DNA of 32,541 bases, from contig JABDKD010000016.1 in assembly GCA_013003215.1 (NCBI GenBank), positions 1 through 32,541 of the forward strand. Reading direction: 5' to 3'. Each line of letters starts with the position of its first letter. Positions within the stretch are counted from its first letter, which is position 1. A program made the position numbers and the translations under genes. This DNA comes from Pyrinomonadaceae bacterium. GTDB taxonomy: Bacteria; Acidobacteriota; Blastocatellia; Pyrinomonadales; Pyrinomonadaceae. The notes beneath the pieces were generated by a model, which was not told the DNA's origin, searched no databases, and saw only the letters and a program-made list of their open reading frames with translations. Of this stretch, positions 16,203 to 23,562 are shown in pieces.

Positions 16203-16592
16203 TTAACGTCCTTCGTGAATAGCGGCCCTTAAAAGTCGAAGGCGGGACTGGAGCATCTTCGCACCGAGGTTGAAGTTGATACTTGTTTGCGCCAGTTCCG
16301 CCATCTCGCGACCCGCGTCTACGGTGTTTCCGTCAAGGCCAATTTTTGTGGGAGTTTGGTCGACGGTCCGTAGTGCGGCAACCGAGTCACCCGAATCCGC
16401 AAGCGTAGATTGTGGGAGATTTACTTTGCTTGCGGCGTCACGGAGGAAGTCCTCAAAATCGAGTTCTTTTGCGACATATCCGGGAGTATCGGCATTAGCG
16501 ATATTGCTAGAAATGATTTGAGCCCGACGACTTTGCACATCCAAGAACGTCTGTAACAGATTTGTAATGTTATCAGCATCTATAAAAGCCAT
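16203..16592 (-). CDS. flgB: FlgB, proximal rod protein
   Basis: FlgB is the other proximal rod subunit. From the ATG at 16592 it is 129 residues, the family length, beginning MAFIDADNITNLLQTFLDVQ and carrying RRAQIISSNIANADTPGYVA. A longer frame runs to 16679 but passes through the sigma-54 promoter and the Shine-Dalgarno (GGAGG at 16601-16605), so the shorter start is preferred. flgB is the first gene of the long rod, MS-ring, ATPase and hook operon. Confidence 0.96.
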   Translation of the reverse strand: MAFIDADNITNLLQTFLDVQSRRAQIISSNIANADTPGYVAKELDFEDFLRDAASKVNLPQSTLADSGDSVAALRTVDQTPTKIGLDGNTVDAGREMAELAQTSINFNLGAKMLQSRLRLLRAAIHEGR

Positions 16593-16616
16593 CGGGCTTG
16601 CCTCCGCCCAACACTC

Positions 16617-16632
16617 TGCGAAACCCGTGCCA
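16617..16632 (-). promoter_or_regulatory. Sigma-54 promoter of the flgB operon
   Basis: Minus-strand TGGCACGGGTTTCGCA differs from the -24/-12 consensus TGGCACGNNNNTTGCW at one position only and has correct GG-to-GC spacing. The start of transcription would fall near 16606, about 14 nt before flgB, placing the Shine-Dalgarno at the very 5' end of the message. A sigma-54 activator is encoded divergently next door. Confidence 0.88.
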
Positions 16633-16805
16633 AAGCATAAAACCTCGCAAATCCTTGGTCTTTTGGCCATTTGAAGCAAAGTTTTGTGTCAGGCGAGCGT
16701 CAGTTGGAGGTGTTGGTCGTCAGATTATTGACAGAAGGATAACCTGCGAAACACGCGAAAAAGGGGAACAGGGATGAAGGAGATGAAGGGGATTGACTGA
16801 GGACG

Positions 16806-16854
16806 AAGAACTAAGAACTAAGAACTAAGAACTAAGAATTAAGAATTAAAAACT
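16806..16854. repeat. Heptamer array, unit AAGAACT
   Basis: Seven consecutive 7-bp units: four exact AAGAACT, two AAGAATT and one AAAAACT. It lies just inside the left inverted repeat of the 404-bp element. Confidence 0.85.
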
Positions 16855-17093
16855 GATAACCGTAAGCGCATTCCAGGGGCAATTGACTCGGGCCAAACCA
16901 CTGGAGCGCAGGCGTCCCGTCTGGAATGAGCAGAGCGAATAAGGCGATCAAAACCTCAATACTTAACAGAATCGCCGATGGTGTAGTCGGTAGCAATTAA
17001 CTGAGAATTGAAGACTTTGAGCTATTCGGAATTCCCGATGGCGGGTCGAATCTAACAGAGGGGATAACGGGGAATTCTTACTGGAGTTGGGTG

Positions 17094-17142
17094 TTCAATC
17101 TTCAATCAACAATCAACAATCATCGATCACCAATCATTCTTC
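17094..17142. repeat. Heptamer array, unit TTCAATC/AACAATC
   Basis: Seven 7-bp steps: TTCAATC twice, AACAATC twice, then ATCGATC, ACCAATC and a decayed ATTCTTC. It borders the right inverted repeat of the 404-bp element. Confidence 0.8.
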
Positions 17143-17280
17143 AATCCCCTTCATTCCCTTTATCCCTGTTAAATTTCACTTCGCAAATCGGTAAAAAAGG
17201 GGTATTATGTTCTCGAATTGACCCTTATTCGGTATTCCTGCCGAGATTTTCCCAAACTTTCACATTCAACTCCTACTGCC

Positions 17281-18717
17281 ATGAAAACTAGAATTCTTGT
17301 CGTTGAAGATGACGAAAGCCTACGCAGCGTCCTTTTAGAATCCATTGAAAAAGAAGGCCATCAGGGCTTTGGCGCCGAATCTGTCGAAGCTGCCGAGAAA
17401 CTATTGGAAGATTCCCGGTACGATGTCGTGCTCACGGATATCAATCTTCCGGGAAACAAAAACGGTCTGGATCTGCTCCCGGTGATATTAGCCGGAAATC
17501 CCGAAACTTACATAATGGTAATGACGGGATACGGAACGATCGAAAATGCAATTATCGCTCTGAAGCGCGGTGCCGCAGATTTTCTCCGAAAGCCGATTAT
17601 TCTCAAAGACCTCGTTAGTGCGATTCGGGTTGCTGTTGAAAAAACAAAAGACCGACCTGAGAGACCGGCACTCGAACCCCCGCAGTCAGTTTCAGCCGCC
17701 GCCGCTGCAACAGCGGTCAGTCATCACTCCAGGAGTGAAATCATTGCGGAGTCCCAGGTGATGATCAGCCTTTTGGAACAGGTTGCGACGGTCGCTCCTT
17801 ATAAGGTAAACGTTTTGGTGACAGGAGAAACCGGGACAGGTAAGGAACTGATCGCACGGGAGATACACATAATTAGTCCGCGCAGCAACGGCCCGTTTAT
17901 AGCACTGAATTGTGCCGCAGTACCGGAAAATCTCCTTGAAGACGAGTTATTCGGACACGTGAAGGGTGCCTATACGGGTGCGCAAGCAGACCGTAAAGGC
18001 CGGTTTGAACAAGCGGACGGCGGCACGCTCTTCCTTGATGAGATTGGCGACATGAACATGTCGCTCCAGGCAAAGCTCTTGCGAGTGCTCCAGGAGAGGG
18101 AATTCGAAAAACTGGGAGCCAATAATTCAAGCACCGTAGACGTTCGTGTCCTTGCCGCTACGAGTGCGGATCTGGAAGAGAAAATCGAGCAAGGTGAGTT
18201 TAGGGCGGATCTGTATCACAGGCTCAATGTTGTGCACTTGAATATCCCGCCGCTCCGTGAAAGGCCGGATGATGTAATCCCTATCGCGCGAGGCCTCCTC
18301 TCGAGATTCTGTGCGGACGCGGGACTCCCGGATATGGAGATCAGCGAAGAGATCGAAGGGGTTTTGCGCTCGAATTCCTATCCGGGCAATGTCAGGCAGC
18401 TGCAAAACGCGATGGAACGAGCAGCGGTGTTCGCAGGGATGGACGAACTTTCCGTCGAGCACCTTCCCGATGAAATTCGAAATCAAAGTGAATTCTCGAG
18501 AATCAAGCATGGGTTTGTGCCGACATCAATTCCTGATGAGGGAATCGATTTTACCGAAATCGTTTCTAATATCGAAAAAGAGATCCTGCTGCGAACATTG
18601 GATAAGACCAACGGAAACAAAATGCAAGCGGCCCGTCTTCTTAATATGAAGCGGACCACGCTTGTCGAAAAAGTTAAGCGTTTGGATATCGACAAAGAAT
18701 TCAAGAAAGCGGGATGA
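17281..18717 (+). CDS. NtrC-family sigma-54-dependent response regulator
   Basis: This is the only plus-strand gene. The 478 residues are a receiver domain (1-120; acidic pocket Asp10/Asp11, phospho-acceptor Asp53, Thr82, Lys104), a Ala-rich linker, an AAA+ sigma-54 activation domain with Walker A GETGTGKE (182-189), the sigma-54-contacting GAYTGA loop (229-234) and Walker B GGTLFLDEIGD, and a C-terminal Fis-type helix-turn-helix (about 435-475, NGNKMQAARLLNMKRTTLVE). The ATG at 17281 fits the receiver start; a TTG 63 bp upstream is unsupported. It most likely activates the flgB and fliL sigma-54 promoters, in the manner of FlrC/FleR. No cognate kinase gene is in the window. Confidence 0.96.
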   Translation: MKTRILVVEDDESLRSVLLESIEKEGHQGFGAESVEAAEKLLEDSRYDVVLTDINLPGNKNGLDLLPVILAGNPETYIMVMTGYGTIENAIIALKRGAADFLRKPIILKDLVSAIRVAVEKTKDRPERPALEPPQSVSAAAAATAVSHHSRSEIIAESQVMISLLEQVATVAPYKVNVLVTGETGTGKELIAREIHIISPRSNGPFIALNCAAVPENLLEDELFGHVKGAYTGAQADRKGRFEQADGGTLFLDEIGDMNMSLQAKLLRVLQEREFEKLGANNSSTVDVRVLAATSADLEEKIEQGEFRADLYHRLNVVHLNIPPLRERPDDVIPIARGLLSRFCADAGLPDMEISEEIEGVLRSNSYPGNVRQLQNAMERAAVFAGMDELSVEHLPDEIRNQSEFSRIKHGFVPTSIPDEGIDFTEIVSNIEKEILLRTLDKTNGNKMQAARLLNMKRTTLVEKVKRLDIDKEFKKAG

Positions 18718-18738
18718 CCGCGAGGCGCTAAGCGCTCA

Positions 18739-18766
18739 GTTCAAGGTTCAAAGTTCAAGGTTGGGA
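18739..18766. repeat. Heptamer array, unit GTTCAAR
   Basis: Three units GTTCAAG, GTTCAAA, GTTCAAG followed by decayed GTTGGGA. The same unit appears in the fliE-fliF gap around 15338-15370. Confidence 0.75.
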
Positions 18767-18840
18767 GTCGGAATTCGTAAAACGTCGCGATTGAGAGATC
18801 AAGTAGCCTCACCAAAGTTCAAAATTGTCCATTTCTTCTG

Positions 18841-18939
18841 TCGTCGCTGACGCGACGAAATCAGATTTTGTGATCCGATTCCGGGGGCTGCGGCCTTCGG
18901 CCTGACCCCCGGCTAGCAGACTTCCTGTCCCTACGGGAC
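18841..18939. repeat. Cluster of three palindromic hairpins (REP-like)
   Basis: TCGTCGC/GCGACGA (18841-18858, 4-nt loop); CCGGGGG/CCCCCGG (18881-18912) enclosing GGCC-TTC-GGCC; and GTCCC-TAC-GGGAC (18927-18939), itself inside TTCCT/AAGGAA arms. Their compact, GC-rich form in a convergent gap resembles REP-type intergenic repeats; copy number elsewhere is unknown. Confidence 0.6.
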
Positions 18940-18958
18940 GGTTAAGGAATCCCGGATT

Positions 18959-19035
18959 CTCTGAACTCTGAACTCTAATCTCTGAACCCTAATCTCTGAA
19001 CTCCGTTCTCTGAACTCTGAACTCTGATCTCTGAA
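18959..19035. repeat. Heptamer array, unit CTCTGAA
   Basis: Eleven uninterrupted 7-bp units: CTCTGAA seven times, with CTCTAAT, CCCTAAT, CTCCGTT and CTCTGAT variants. It ends 15 bp before the fliT-like stop codon. Confidence 0.9.
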
Positions 19036-19050
19036 CAGCGCGCCTCGCGA

Positions 19051-19476
19051 TTAAGCTTCGAGCTCCAGCGCCAGTCCTTTCTTCCTCTCATTCGAATAGT
19101 GTTTCGTATTGATTCTCGCTTTGGCGAGTTGTGCGAGCTCTTGGGCGGTATCTTCATTGGCGGCCGTCAGGAGTTTTCTTGTTTTCGTATCCTGCGCGAG
19201 TGTCTGGCTTACAACAGTCGATATCTTATCGCTTATATTTGCCGGGACTCTTCTGTCCAGGGTTTCTCTCAAATCAGTTATCTGTTGTTGAAAAGTCTCC
19301 AGCCTTTCACCCAGTTCGGAACGCTCCTGATAGATATCGATGATCCGTGAGAAATTGCCTTGCTTTGCCGCGTCGGTTTCTTCGCGCGCAAGCGAGAGCA
19401 GGTTCTCGAGATCGGCGCACTGCTCTGTAAGCAGGTCGATCAAATCGTCCGATTTTTTGGCGATATCTTTTGACAT
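19051..19476 (-). CDS. FliT/FlgN-type export chaperone candidate
   Basis: From the ATG at 19476 (MSKDIAKKSDDLIDLLTEQC) the product is 141 residues, all predicted helix, with a coiled-coil-like middle (ERSELGERLETFQQQITDLR). It starts 1 bp after the fliS stop, and fliT commonly follows fliS, so a FliT-like chaperone for FliD is the best guess. The closely similar FlgN fold is another option, but a FlgN candidate is already encoded beside flgM and flgK. A longer frame to 19617 would overlap fliS by 140 bp and is rejected. No diagnostic motif is visible. Confidence 0.7.
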   Translation of the reverse strand: MSKDIAKKSDDLIDLLTEQCADLENLLSLAREETDAAKQGNFSRIIDIYQERSELGERLETFQQQITDLRETLDRRVPANISDKISTVVSQTLAQDTKTRKLLTAANEDTAQELAQLAKARINTKHYSNERKKGLALELEA

Positions 19477-19477
19477 T

Positions 19478-19912
19478 CTAAACCGCGACTTTAATGGTGG
19501 AAGGGGCTTGAAACTGGGGTGAGGACGAAACTTGTGTGGTCTTCGCGGCGTTTGATTCCCAAGCGTCGCGGACCGGTTGGAGCAACTTTGCGGCCTGACG
19601 CATAAGATCGGCATCAAGTTCCGCGCTGGCTCTTATCACCAAGACTGTAGTTGTTGCGTAAAGGTTGTCGAGTGCTGCGGCAACCTCACCGCCTTTTTCG
19701 AAATCAAGTATTGACTGCAGATAGCTGAGAATATCGAGGGCCCGGGTCGAATGTTCGGCCTTCGCGATGATGGACTCGTTTTCGATGTCTTCAGCAGTGA
19801 GATTCAGGAACTTAATCGCTCCGTCGTAGAGCATTACGATTTGTCTGATCGGATCTGTCTCGCGGTTTGCGATCTTTCCGTAGCTCTGCATTGCCTTGGG
19901 ATTTGCGTTCAT
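19478..19912 (-). CDS. fliS: FliS, flagellin export chaperone
   Basis: FliS binds the flagellin C-terminus before export; in Bacillus it also affects FliW and CsrA balance. From the ATG at 19912 the protein is 144 residues with the family core: RQIVMLYDGAIKFLNLTAED, KAEHSTRALDILSYLQSILD and LDNLYATTTVLVIRASAELD. An AAGGAT Shine-Dalgarno precedes this ATG. The frame stays open to 20002, but that part covers the sigma-28 promoter, so it is leader. A C-terminal tail of about 25 Ser/Pro-rich residues follows the helical bundle. Confidence 0.95.
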   Translation of the reverse strand: MNANPKAMQSYGKIANRETDPIRQIVMLYDGAIKFLNLTAEDIENESIIAKAEHSTRALDILSYLQSILDFEKGGEVAAALDNLYATTTVLVIRASAELDADLMRQAAKLLQPVRDAWESNAAKTTQVSSSPQFQAPSTIKVAV

Positions 19913-19956
19913 TTTATTGATAATCCTTGTCGAAGTGGTATGGGCTGGCAATAAAC

Positions 19957-19983
19957 TTATCGGCGGATTCCTTTCAAACTTTA
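19957..19983 (-). promoter_or_regulatory. Sigma-28 (FliA) promoter of fliS
   Basis: Minus-strand TAAA (19980-19983), 15 bp, GCCGATAA (19957-19964), an exact consensus match with the CTAAAGTTT and GCCGATAAGT extensions shared by the other sites. Predicted start near 19950, about 38 nt before the fliS ATG. It separates fliS and the fliT-like gene from fliD, which ends at 20110. Confidence 0.88.
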
Positions 19984-20109
19984 GTGTTTTCAATGGGCCC
20001 AAGGATTTAAGTTCAATGCTGAAGTAATCGTTGTGATGCTGTAAAAGCAGGGAAGCGAAATTTTGTTGAAGAAGCTTTGAGTTTTGAACCTGAAAGCAAG
20101 CTTGTGTGG

Positions 20110-21510
20110 TTAGTCGTTATTGTTGTTGTTCAGCGAATCAATGATGCCTTTGAGTGCCGTGCCCTGCCCGTTAAGCTGGCCTATGGCGGCGTCTGCGGCG
20201 GCGAATTGACGCGTCAATGAATCGCGCAACCGATCGATATATTCGAGGCGATTGTTTATGGAGCCGTTTATCGTTTCAATCGAACTTTGATATCCCTCAA
20301 TTGCGACTTGAACCGATCCTATAATGCTGTCGCCGAGCCCTTCTGCGACCGAAAGCACACTTTGAAAGATTCCGCTGTCCGTTTCGGTCAAACCATAGAG
20401 CACTGCGCGGACATCATCTGTATTTGCAGAAAGTTGTTCGTCGAGGACAGCGACATCAAGTTCCAGCCTTCCGCCTTCTACCACTTTGACTCCGATATCT
20501 GAAAGGCTCGTTAGCGAACCACCGTTGTTTTCGGATACTGTACGAAGCACGTTGCGCAATTGCTGCTGAGCAGCCCGCAGGGTTGAGTCGCCCGCGAGTG
20601 CTCCGGTTGGCCGTCCCAGAGAGTCAGCATTGTATTGTTCGTCGACAAAGTCCTGAATCGCATTGTATTGGTTAACGAAAGTTTGAAGACGGTTTTGAAT
20701 ATCGATACCGGCGACCACTGCAACTGTGGATTCGCCAATTTCCTTGAGATTTAGTGTTATGCCGCTAATAGCATCGTCAATAGTATTTGTTCCACGCGTG
20801 ACCTGAAGCCCGTTTATAGAAAAAAGACTGTTGAGTTCGGCGAAATCACCACTTACCGGGTTTACCGACGACAATCCTATCTCGTCAATCGTTTTGGTAT
20901 TCGATGTTTCAAACAACTCTACCCGGCCGGCTGATCCGGTTTCTTCTGAGGTGAGGACAAGTTGATAACTGTTTCCGTCGCCGTTTACATCGATGATTGA
21001 TGCATTGACACCCACGTCCGCCGCATTGATCGCATCACGGAGACCCGCGAGGCTATCGTTGGAGCTGTCGATCGTGAACTCGACACCTTCCGCGCTTCCC
21101 CCTGTTCTTAGCTCAAAAGTAGCTGGTTTATTCGGGTTCTTAAGCACTCCTTCGTCTTCTGAAGCGTATGCAACGGAAGTTTGGGTCAGATTAGAGGCGA
21201 GGCGTGAAACGTTGAGAGCATAGGATCCAATAGCTGTACTTGCGGCCGCAGTTGCGGTCGCAATCGAAGCATTTGAAGTTGTAGTGGCGCGGCCAAAGCC
21301 CAAATCTCGATTAGTCAGAGCTTCGGACGCGGTGATGAGGCCGGCAAGTCCGGTGTTCAGCGTTTTTAGGGCTTCGACCCGACCTCCGTAATCGGAAACC
21401 TTTCCCTGCAGCAGGGTAATGCTTCTCGAACGGCTAGCCAGGATCGCATCGCGGATCAGATCAAAATCGATCCCGCTGCCCAATCCGCTGAATGAAACTC
21501 CGTTTGCCAT
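20110..21510 (-). CDS. fliD: FliD, filament cap protein
   Basis: FliD caps the filament and folds incoming flagellin. The 466 residues start with FSGLGSGIDFDLIRDAILAS, the FliD N-terminal signature, include a flagellin-IN-like stretch (EFTIDSSNDSLAGLRDAINA region), and end in the C-terminal coiled coil with RLEYIDRLRDSLTRQFAAAD followed by AIGQLNGQGTAL. An AGGTGA Shine-Dalgarno sits 4-5 bp before the ATG. It follows flaG by 25 bp. Intact. Confidence 0.96.
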   Translation of the reverse strand: MANGVSFSGLGSGIDFDLIRDAILASRSRSITLLQGKVSDYGGRVEALKTLNTGLAGLITASEALTNRDLGFGRATTTSNASIATATAAASTAIGSYALNVSRLASNLTQTSVAYASEDEGVLKNPNKPATFELRTGGSAEGVEFTIDSSNDSLAGLRDAINAADVGVNASIIDVNGDGNSYQLVLTSEETGSAGRVELFETSNTKTIDEIGLSSVNPVSGDFAELNSLFSINGLQVTRGTNTIDDAISGITLNLKEIGESTVAVVAGIDIQNRLQTFVNQYNAIQDFVDEQYNADSLGRPTGALAGDSTLRAAQQQLRNVLRTVSENNGGSLTSLSDIGVKVVEGGRLELDVAVLDEQLSANTDDVRAVLYGLTETDSGIFQSVLSVAEGLGDSIIGSVQVAIEGYQSSIETINGSINNRLEYIDRLRDSLTRQFAAADAAIGQLNGQGTALKGIIDSLNNNNND

Positions 21511-21535
21511 ATCGTCACCTATTTAGAACGATTTT

Positions 21536-21865
21536 CTATACTGTTTGGTCAAGGAACTGGCCCTGTATTTGAGCGGACAGTTTCAACGAGACCTCGTTTG
21601 GAATTTGGCGAATCGCTTCGCCGGTCGTGTCGTCTACCATGGTGATTACGAGACGGTTGGAGGCGTCGTCGTGCCGGTAGTTCAAAGTAATGTCGTACTC
21701 AGCCAATGCGCTTTTCAGTTGTTTCAAACGAGCTGAACTATCGCTCTGGCGTTCTTGTGAAGGCAAGCTCCGATTACTTTCGTTGTTAATCTTAGAGGCA
21801 CCGCCGGCTCTAGATTCGATTTTGCCACTCGCTTCCGGCGGATGAGTTAGTGGATTTATTTGCAT
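21536..21865 (-). CDS. flaG: FlaG family protein
   Basis: FlaG proteins are small, poorly understood products usually found between fliC and fliD, reported to influence filament length. The 109 residues have a variable polar N-terminus (about 1-45) and the conserved C-terminal FlaG domain with LAEYDITLNYRHDDASNRLV and TGEAIRQIPNEVSLKL. A GGGAGG Shine-Dalgarno lies 6-7 bp upstream. The gene order fliC-flaG-fliD is standard. Confidence 0.93.
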   Translation of the reverse strand: MQINPLTHPPEASGKIESRAGGASKINNESNRSLPSQERQSDSSARLKQLKSALAEYDITLNYRHDDASNRLVITMVDDTTGEAIRQIPNEVSLKLSAQIQGQFLDQTV

Positions 21866-21886
21866 AACAGCCTCCCGTTAAGGGTG

Positions 21887-21932
21887 CTCTAGGACGAAGG
21901 TCATCATGTGCTTAACGACCTTCGCCCGAGAG
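21887..21932 (-). other. Long hairpin between fliC and flaG
   Basis: The arms 21887-21902 and 21917-21932 can form a 16-bp stem (CGAAGGTC/GACCTTCG core, extended by GG/CC and CTCT/AGAG with one mismatch and one G-U pair) around a 14-nt loop. It lies 24 bp after the fliC stop and 21 bp before flaG. With no U-run it is more likely a 3' stabiliser/processing or partial attenuation structure than a full terminator. Confidence 0.6.
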
Positions 21933-21956
21933 CTGTAGGAGAATTAACTATCCGAT

Positions 21957-23492
21957 CTACCTGAGCAACGCTAAGATTGCCTGGGAGGATTGGTTAGCTT
22001 GAGCCAAAGCCGAAACACCAGCTTGCTGCAAGGTGTTCAGACGGGCGAGGTTCGAAGCTTCGACGGCGATATCAGCATCTCGGATCGCTGATTCAGCAGC
22101 CTGGAAGTTCGTGATCTGAGCCGAAGCCAGATCGATAGCCTGTACGAGGTTGTTTTGACCTGCACCGACCTTACCTTGTACCGAACCGAGGATTCCAACT
22201 GCTGCCTGGATAAATCCAAGAGCGTCTTTACCACCCTGTTCGCCACCCGTAACGGTAGCTCCCGTAACTGCTGTTTGCGTCTGCAGTGTGTCGATGTTGT
22301 TATCGGCAGCAACTGTTGAGGTACTCGAAACACCCAGGTTAAAGTCCTTGAGCGAAACGATCGATACTTCAGAGCTGTCAGCTTTGTTGATTACAGCGAA
22401 TACACCTGCGGCGCGAAGCTCAACGTCATTGTTTACTGCTGCAGCTGCTGCTGTAGCACCGGCCGCTGCTGTGACAGCTGCCGTAAACGAAACGTCTTTT
22501 GACGAACCGGAGAACCCGATTTGCTCGCCGCTAAAGCTAAGCGTTTGGGTTGCCGGTGTTCCGGCAGCTCCGTTAACAGCCAAAGCTTGCGAGTTAGCAG
22601 AACCTGAGATTGCAACATCATCAGCTGCGGCTGAAGCACCGCCGATACCGGTTTGACCAGCACCGTCAGCTACGTCAGACGAAACTGTGAAGAACGAAGA
22701 CGAGGAGAGCACCAATGCGTTACCAGTGTCGAGCGAAGCCTGAATACCGGCTGCTTGAGCATTAGCATCATTGTTGATCGCGTCGATAACGTTCGAAGCC
22801 GAAGCTCCTGCTGACAACGTAACCGTAAAGGAAGACAATTGTCCGCTGGAACCAACGTTCTGGAACGTAAATACTTCAGCGGCCGTAAGACCAGCGGAAA
22901 TATCCTGGGCACCAGTTACGTTTCCTGTTCCCTGACCGATGTTGATGTTTGTTAGCGAAAGACCCGTCTTGTCGACGCGGCTGCTTGATAGATCAACGGC
23001 AACGCTGTTACCAGCTGCGGAAGCGTTAGCTCCACCACCGATAAATACGTTGATCGCACGGTTAAATCGACCTTCGTCGGTTCCGCCGGCGCCACCAAGC
23101 CCGATGTTCTGAGCCTGACGATCGATCTCGCCGAGTACGCTTGAAAGCTCAGCTTGCAGCGTGTTTCTGTCACCCGTGAAGGTTCCGGAAGCCGACTGCG
23201 AAGCAAGTGAAGCAGCACGATCGAGAAGACCCGAAATCGTGTTCAAACCACCGTCGATAATCTGAAGAGTTGAAAGACCGTCGTTAGCGTTTCGAACACC
23301 CTGTGAAAGGATGCTGATGTCGCTACGAAAGCTGTTAGCGATAGCAAGACCAGCTGCGTCGTCACCGGACTTATTAATTCTAAGACCGGACGACAAACGC
23401 TGCAGCGTCTGGTTGAGCTGCGCGTTGGTCGAGCCCAAACGGCTTTGAGCCGCTTGCGATGAAAGGTTGTTAACTAGTGAAAAGTTAGCCAT
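21957..23492 (-). CDS. fliC: Flagellin, filament subunit
   Basis: The 511 residues have the conserved D0/D1 N-terminus (QTLQRLSSGLRINKSGDDAA, GLAIANSFRSDI), a variable Ala/Ser/Gly-rich centre (about 170-400), and the conserved C-terminus (ESAIRDADIAVEASNLARLN ... QANQSSQAILALLR). The single flagellin in the window, it has its own sigma-28 promoter, a 96-nt leader with hairpins and an overlapping GGAGG Shine-Dalgarno. Its Ala codons are strongly biased to GCT/GCA compared with neighbours, fitting high expression. The variable domain shows many flagellin-IN-like beta stretches. Confidence 0.97.
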   Translation of the reverse strand: MANFSLVNNLSSQAAQSRLGSTNAQLNQTLQRLSSGLRINKSGDDAAGLAIANSFRSDISILSQGVRNANDGLSTLQIIDGGLNTISGLLDRAASLASQSASGTFTGDRNTLQAELSSVLGEIDRQAQNIGLGGAGGTDEGRFNRAINVFIGGGANASAAGNSVAVDLSSSRVDKTGLSLTNINIGQGTGNVTGAQDISAGLTAAEVFTFQNVGSSGQLSSFTVTLSAGASASNVIDAINNDANAQAAGIQASLDTGNALVLSSSSFFTVSSDVADGAGQTGIGGASAAADDVAISGSANSQALAVNGAAGTPATQTLSFSGEQIGFSGSSKDVSFTAAVTAAAGATAAAAAVNNDVELRAAGVFAVINKADSSEVSIVSLKDFNLGVSSTSTVAADNNIDTLQTQTAVTGATVTGGEQGGKDALGFIQAAVGILGSVQGKVGAGQNNLVQAIDLASAQITNFQAAESAIRDADIAVEASNLARLNTLQQAGVSALAQANQSSQAILALLR

Positions 23493-23498
23493 TTTTAG

Positions 23499-23514
23499 TG
23501 TTCCTCCGTGAACA
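23499..23514 (-). promoter_or_regulatory. CsrA-type hairpin covering the fliC Shine-Dalgarno
   Basis: The RNA can form TGTTC-ACGGAG-GAACA: a 5-bp stem with a 6-nt loop containing ACGGA, the CsrA core ANGGA. The Shine-Dalgarno GGAGG overlaps loop and stem, 7 nt before the ATG. CsrA bound here would block translation. Confidence 0.65.
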
Positions 23515-23528
23515 ATGAATTGGACCGT

Positions 23529-23540
23529 GGCGTCCGTGCC
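23529..23540 (-). promoter_or_regulatory. Second CsrA-type hairpin in the fliC leader
   Basis: GGC-ACGGAC-GCC: a 3-bp G-C stem with an ACGGA loop, about 28 nt upstream of the first site. Paired sites at this spacing are what a CsrA dimer bridges in the Bacillus hag leader. Confidence 0.55.
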
Positions 23541-23562
23541 TTGGTCGTTGGGTTTGGAATAC

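Larger units (their letters stand above)
16767..17170. repeat. 404-bp element with 30-bp inverted terminal repeats
   Basis: The left end 16767-16796 and the reverse complement of 17141-17170 agree at 27 of 30 positions (both begin AACAGGGAT and end GAAGGGGATTGA). Heptamer arrays lie just inside each end (16806-16854 and 17094-17142). No reading frame of note and no obvious target-site duplication are present, so it is a candidate non-autonomous repeat element, not a proven mobile one. Confidence 0.6.
16593..17280. other. Divergent flgB / response regulator intergenic region
   Basis: This 688-bp stretch holds no convincing gene. It contains the flgB sigma-54 promoter at its left end, then a 404-bp element with 30-bp inverted terminal repeats (16767-17170), two heptamer arrays inside that element, and AT-rich DNA before the regulator gene. 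A hairpin-forming piece, CATTCCAG at about 16869 with CTGGAATG at about 16921, encloses a smaller CAGGCG/CGTCTG stem. No clear promoter for the regulator was found; TATTAT at about 17202-17207 is a possible -10 box. Confidence 0.65.
18718..19050. other. Convergent intergenic region with hairpins and heptamer arrays
   Basis: The 333 bp between the regulator stop and the fliT-like stop have no supported gene. They contain a GTTCAAR heptamer array (18739-18766), three consecutive palindromic hairpins (18841-18939) and a CTCTGAA heptamer array (18959-19035). Since both neighbours end here, one or more hairpins may act as terminators, but none is followed by a clear U-run. Confidence 0.7.

Noticed and set aside
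16593-16679. 29-residue upstream extension of FlgB
   Set aside because: It covers the sigma-54 promoter and the Shine-Dalgarno, and is unlike any FlgB N-terminus.
16676-16691. Possible second sigma-54 box (TGACAC, then TTTGC)
   Set aside because: The -24 GG is broken and the spacing to GC is one base too long.
18720-18850. 62-codon plus-strand frame following the response regulator
   Set aside because: It is built from repeat DNA and lacks a start signal and any known domain.
18959-19035. CRISPR array
   Set aside because: The repeats are 7 bp with no spacers; it is a simple tandem array.
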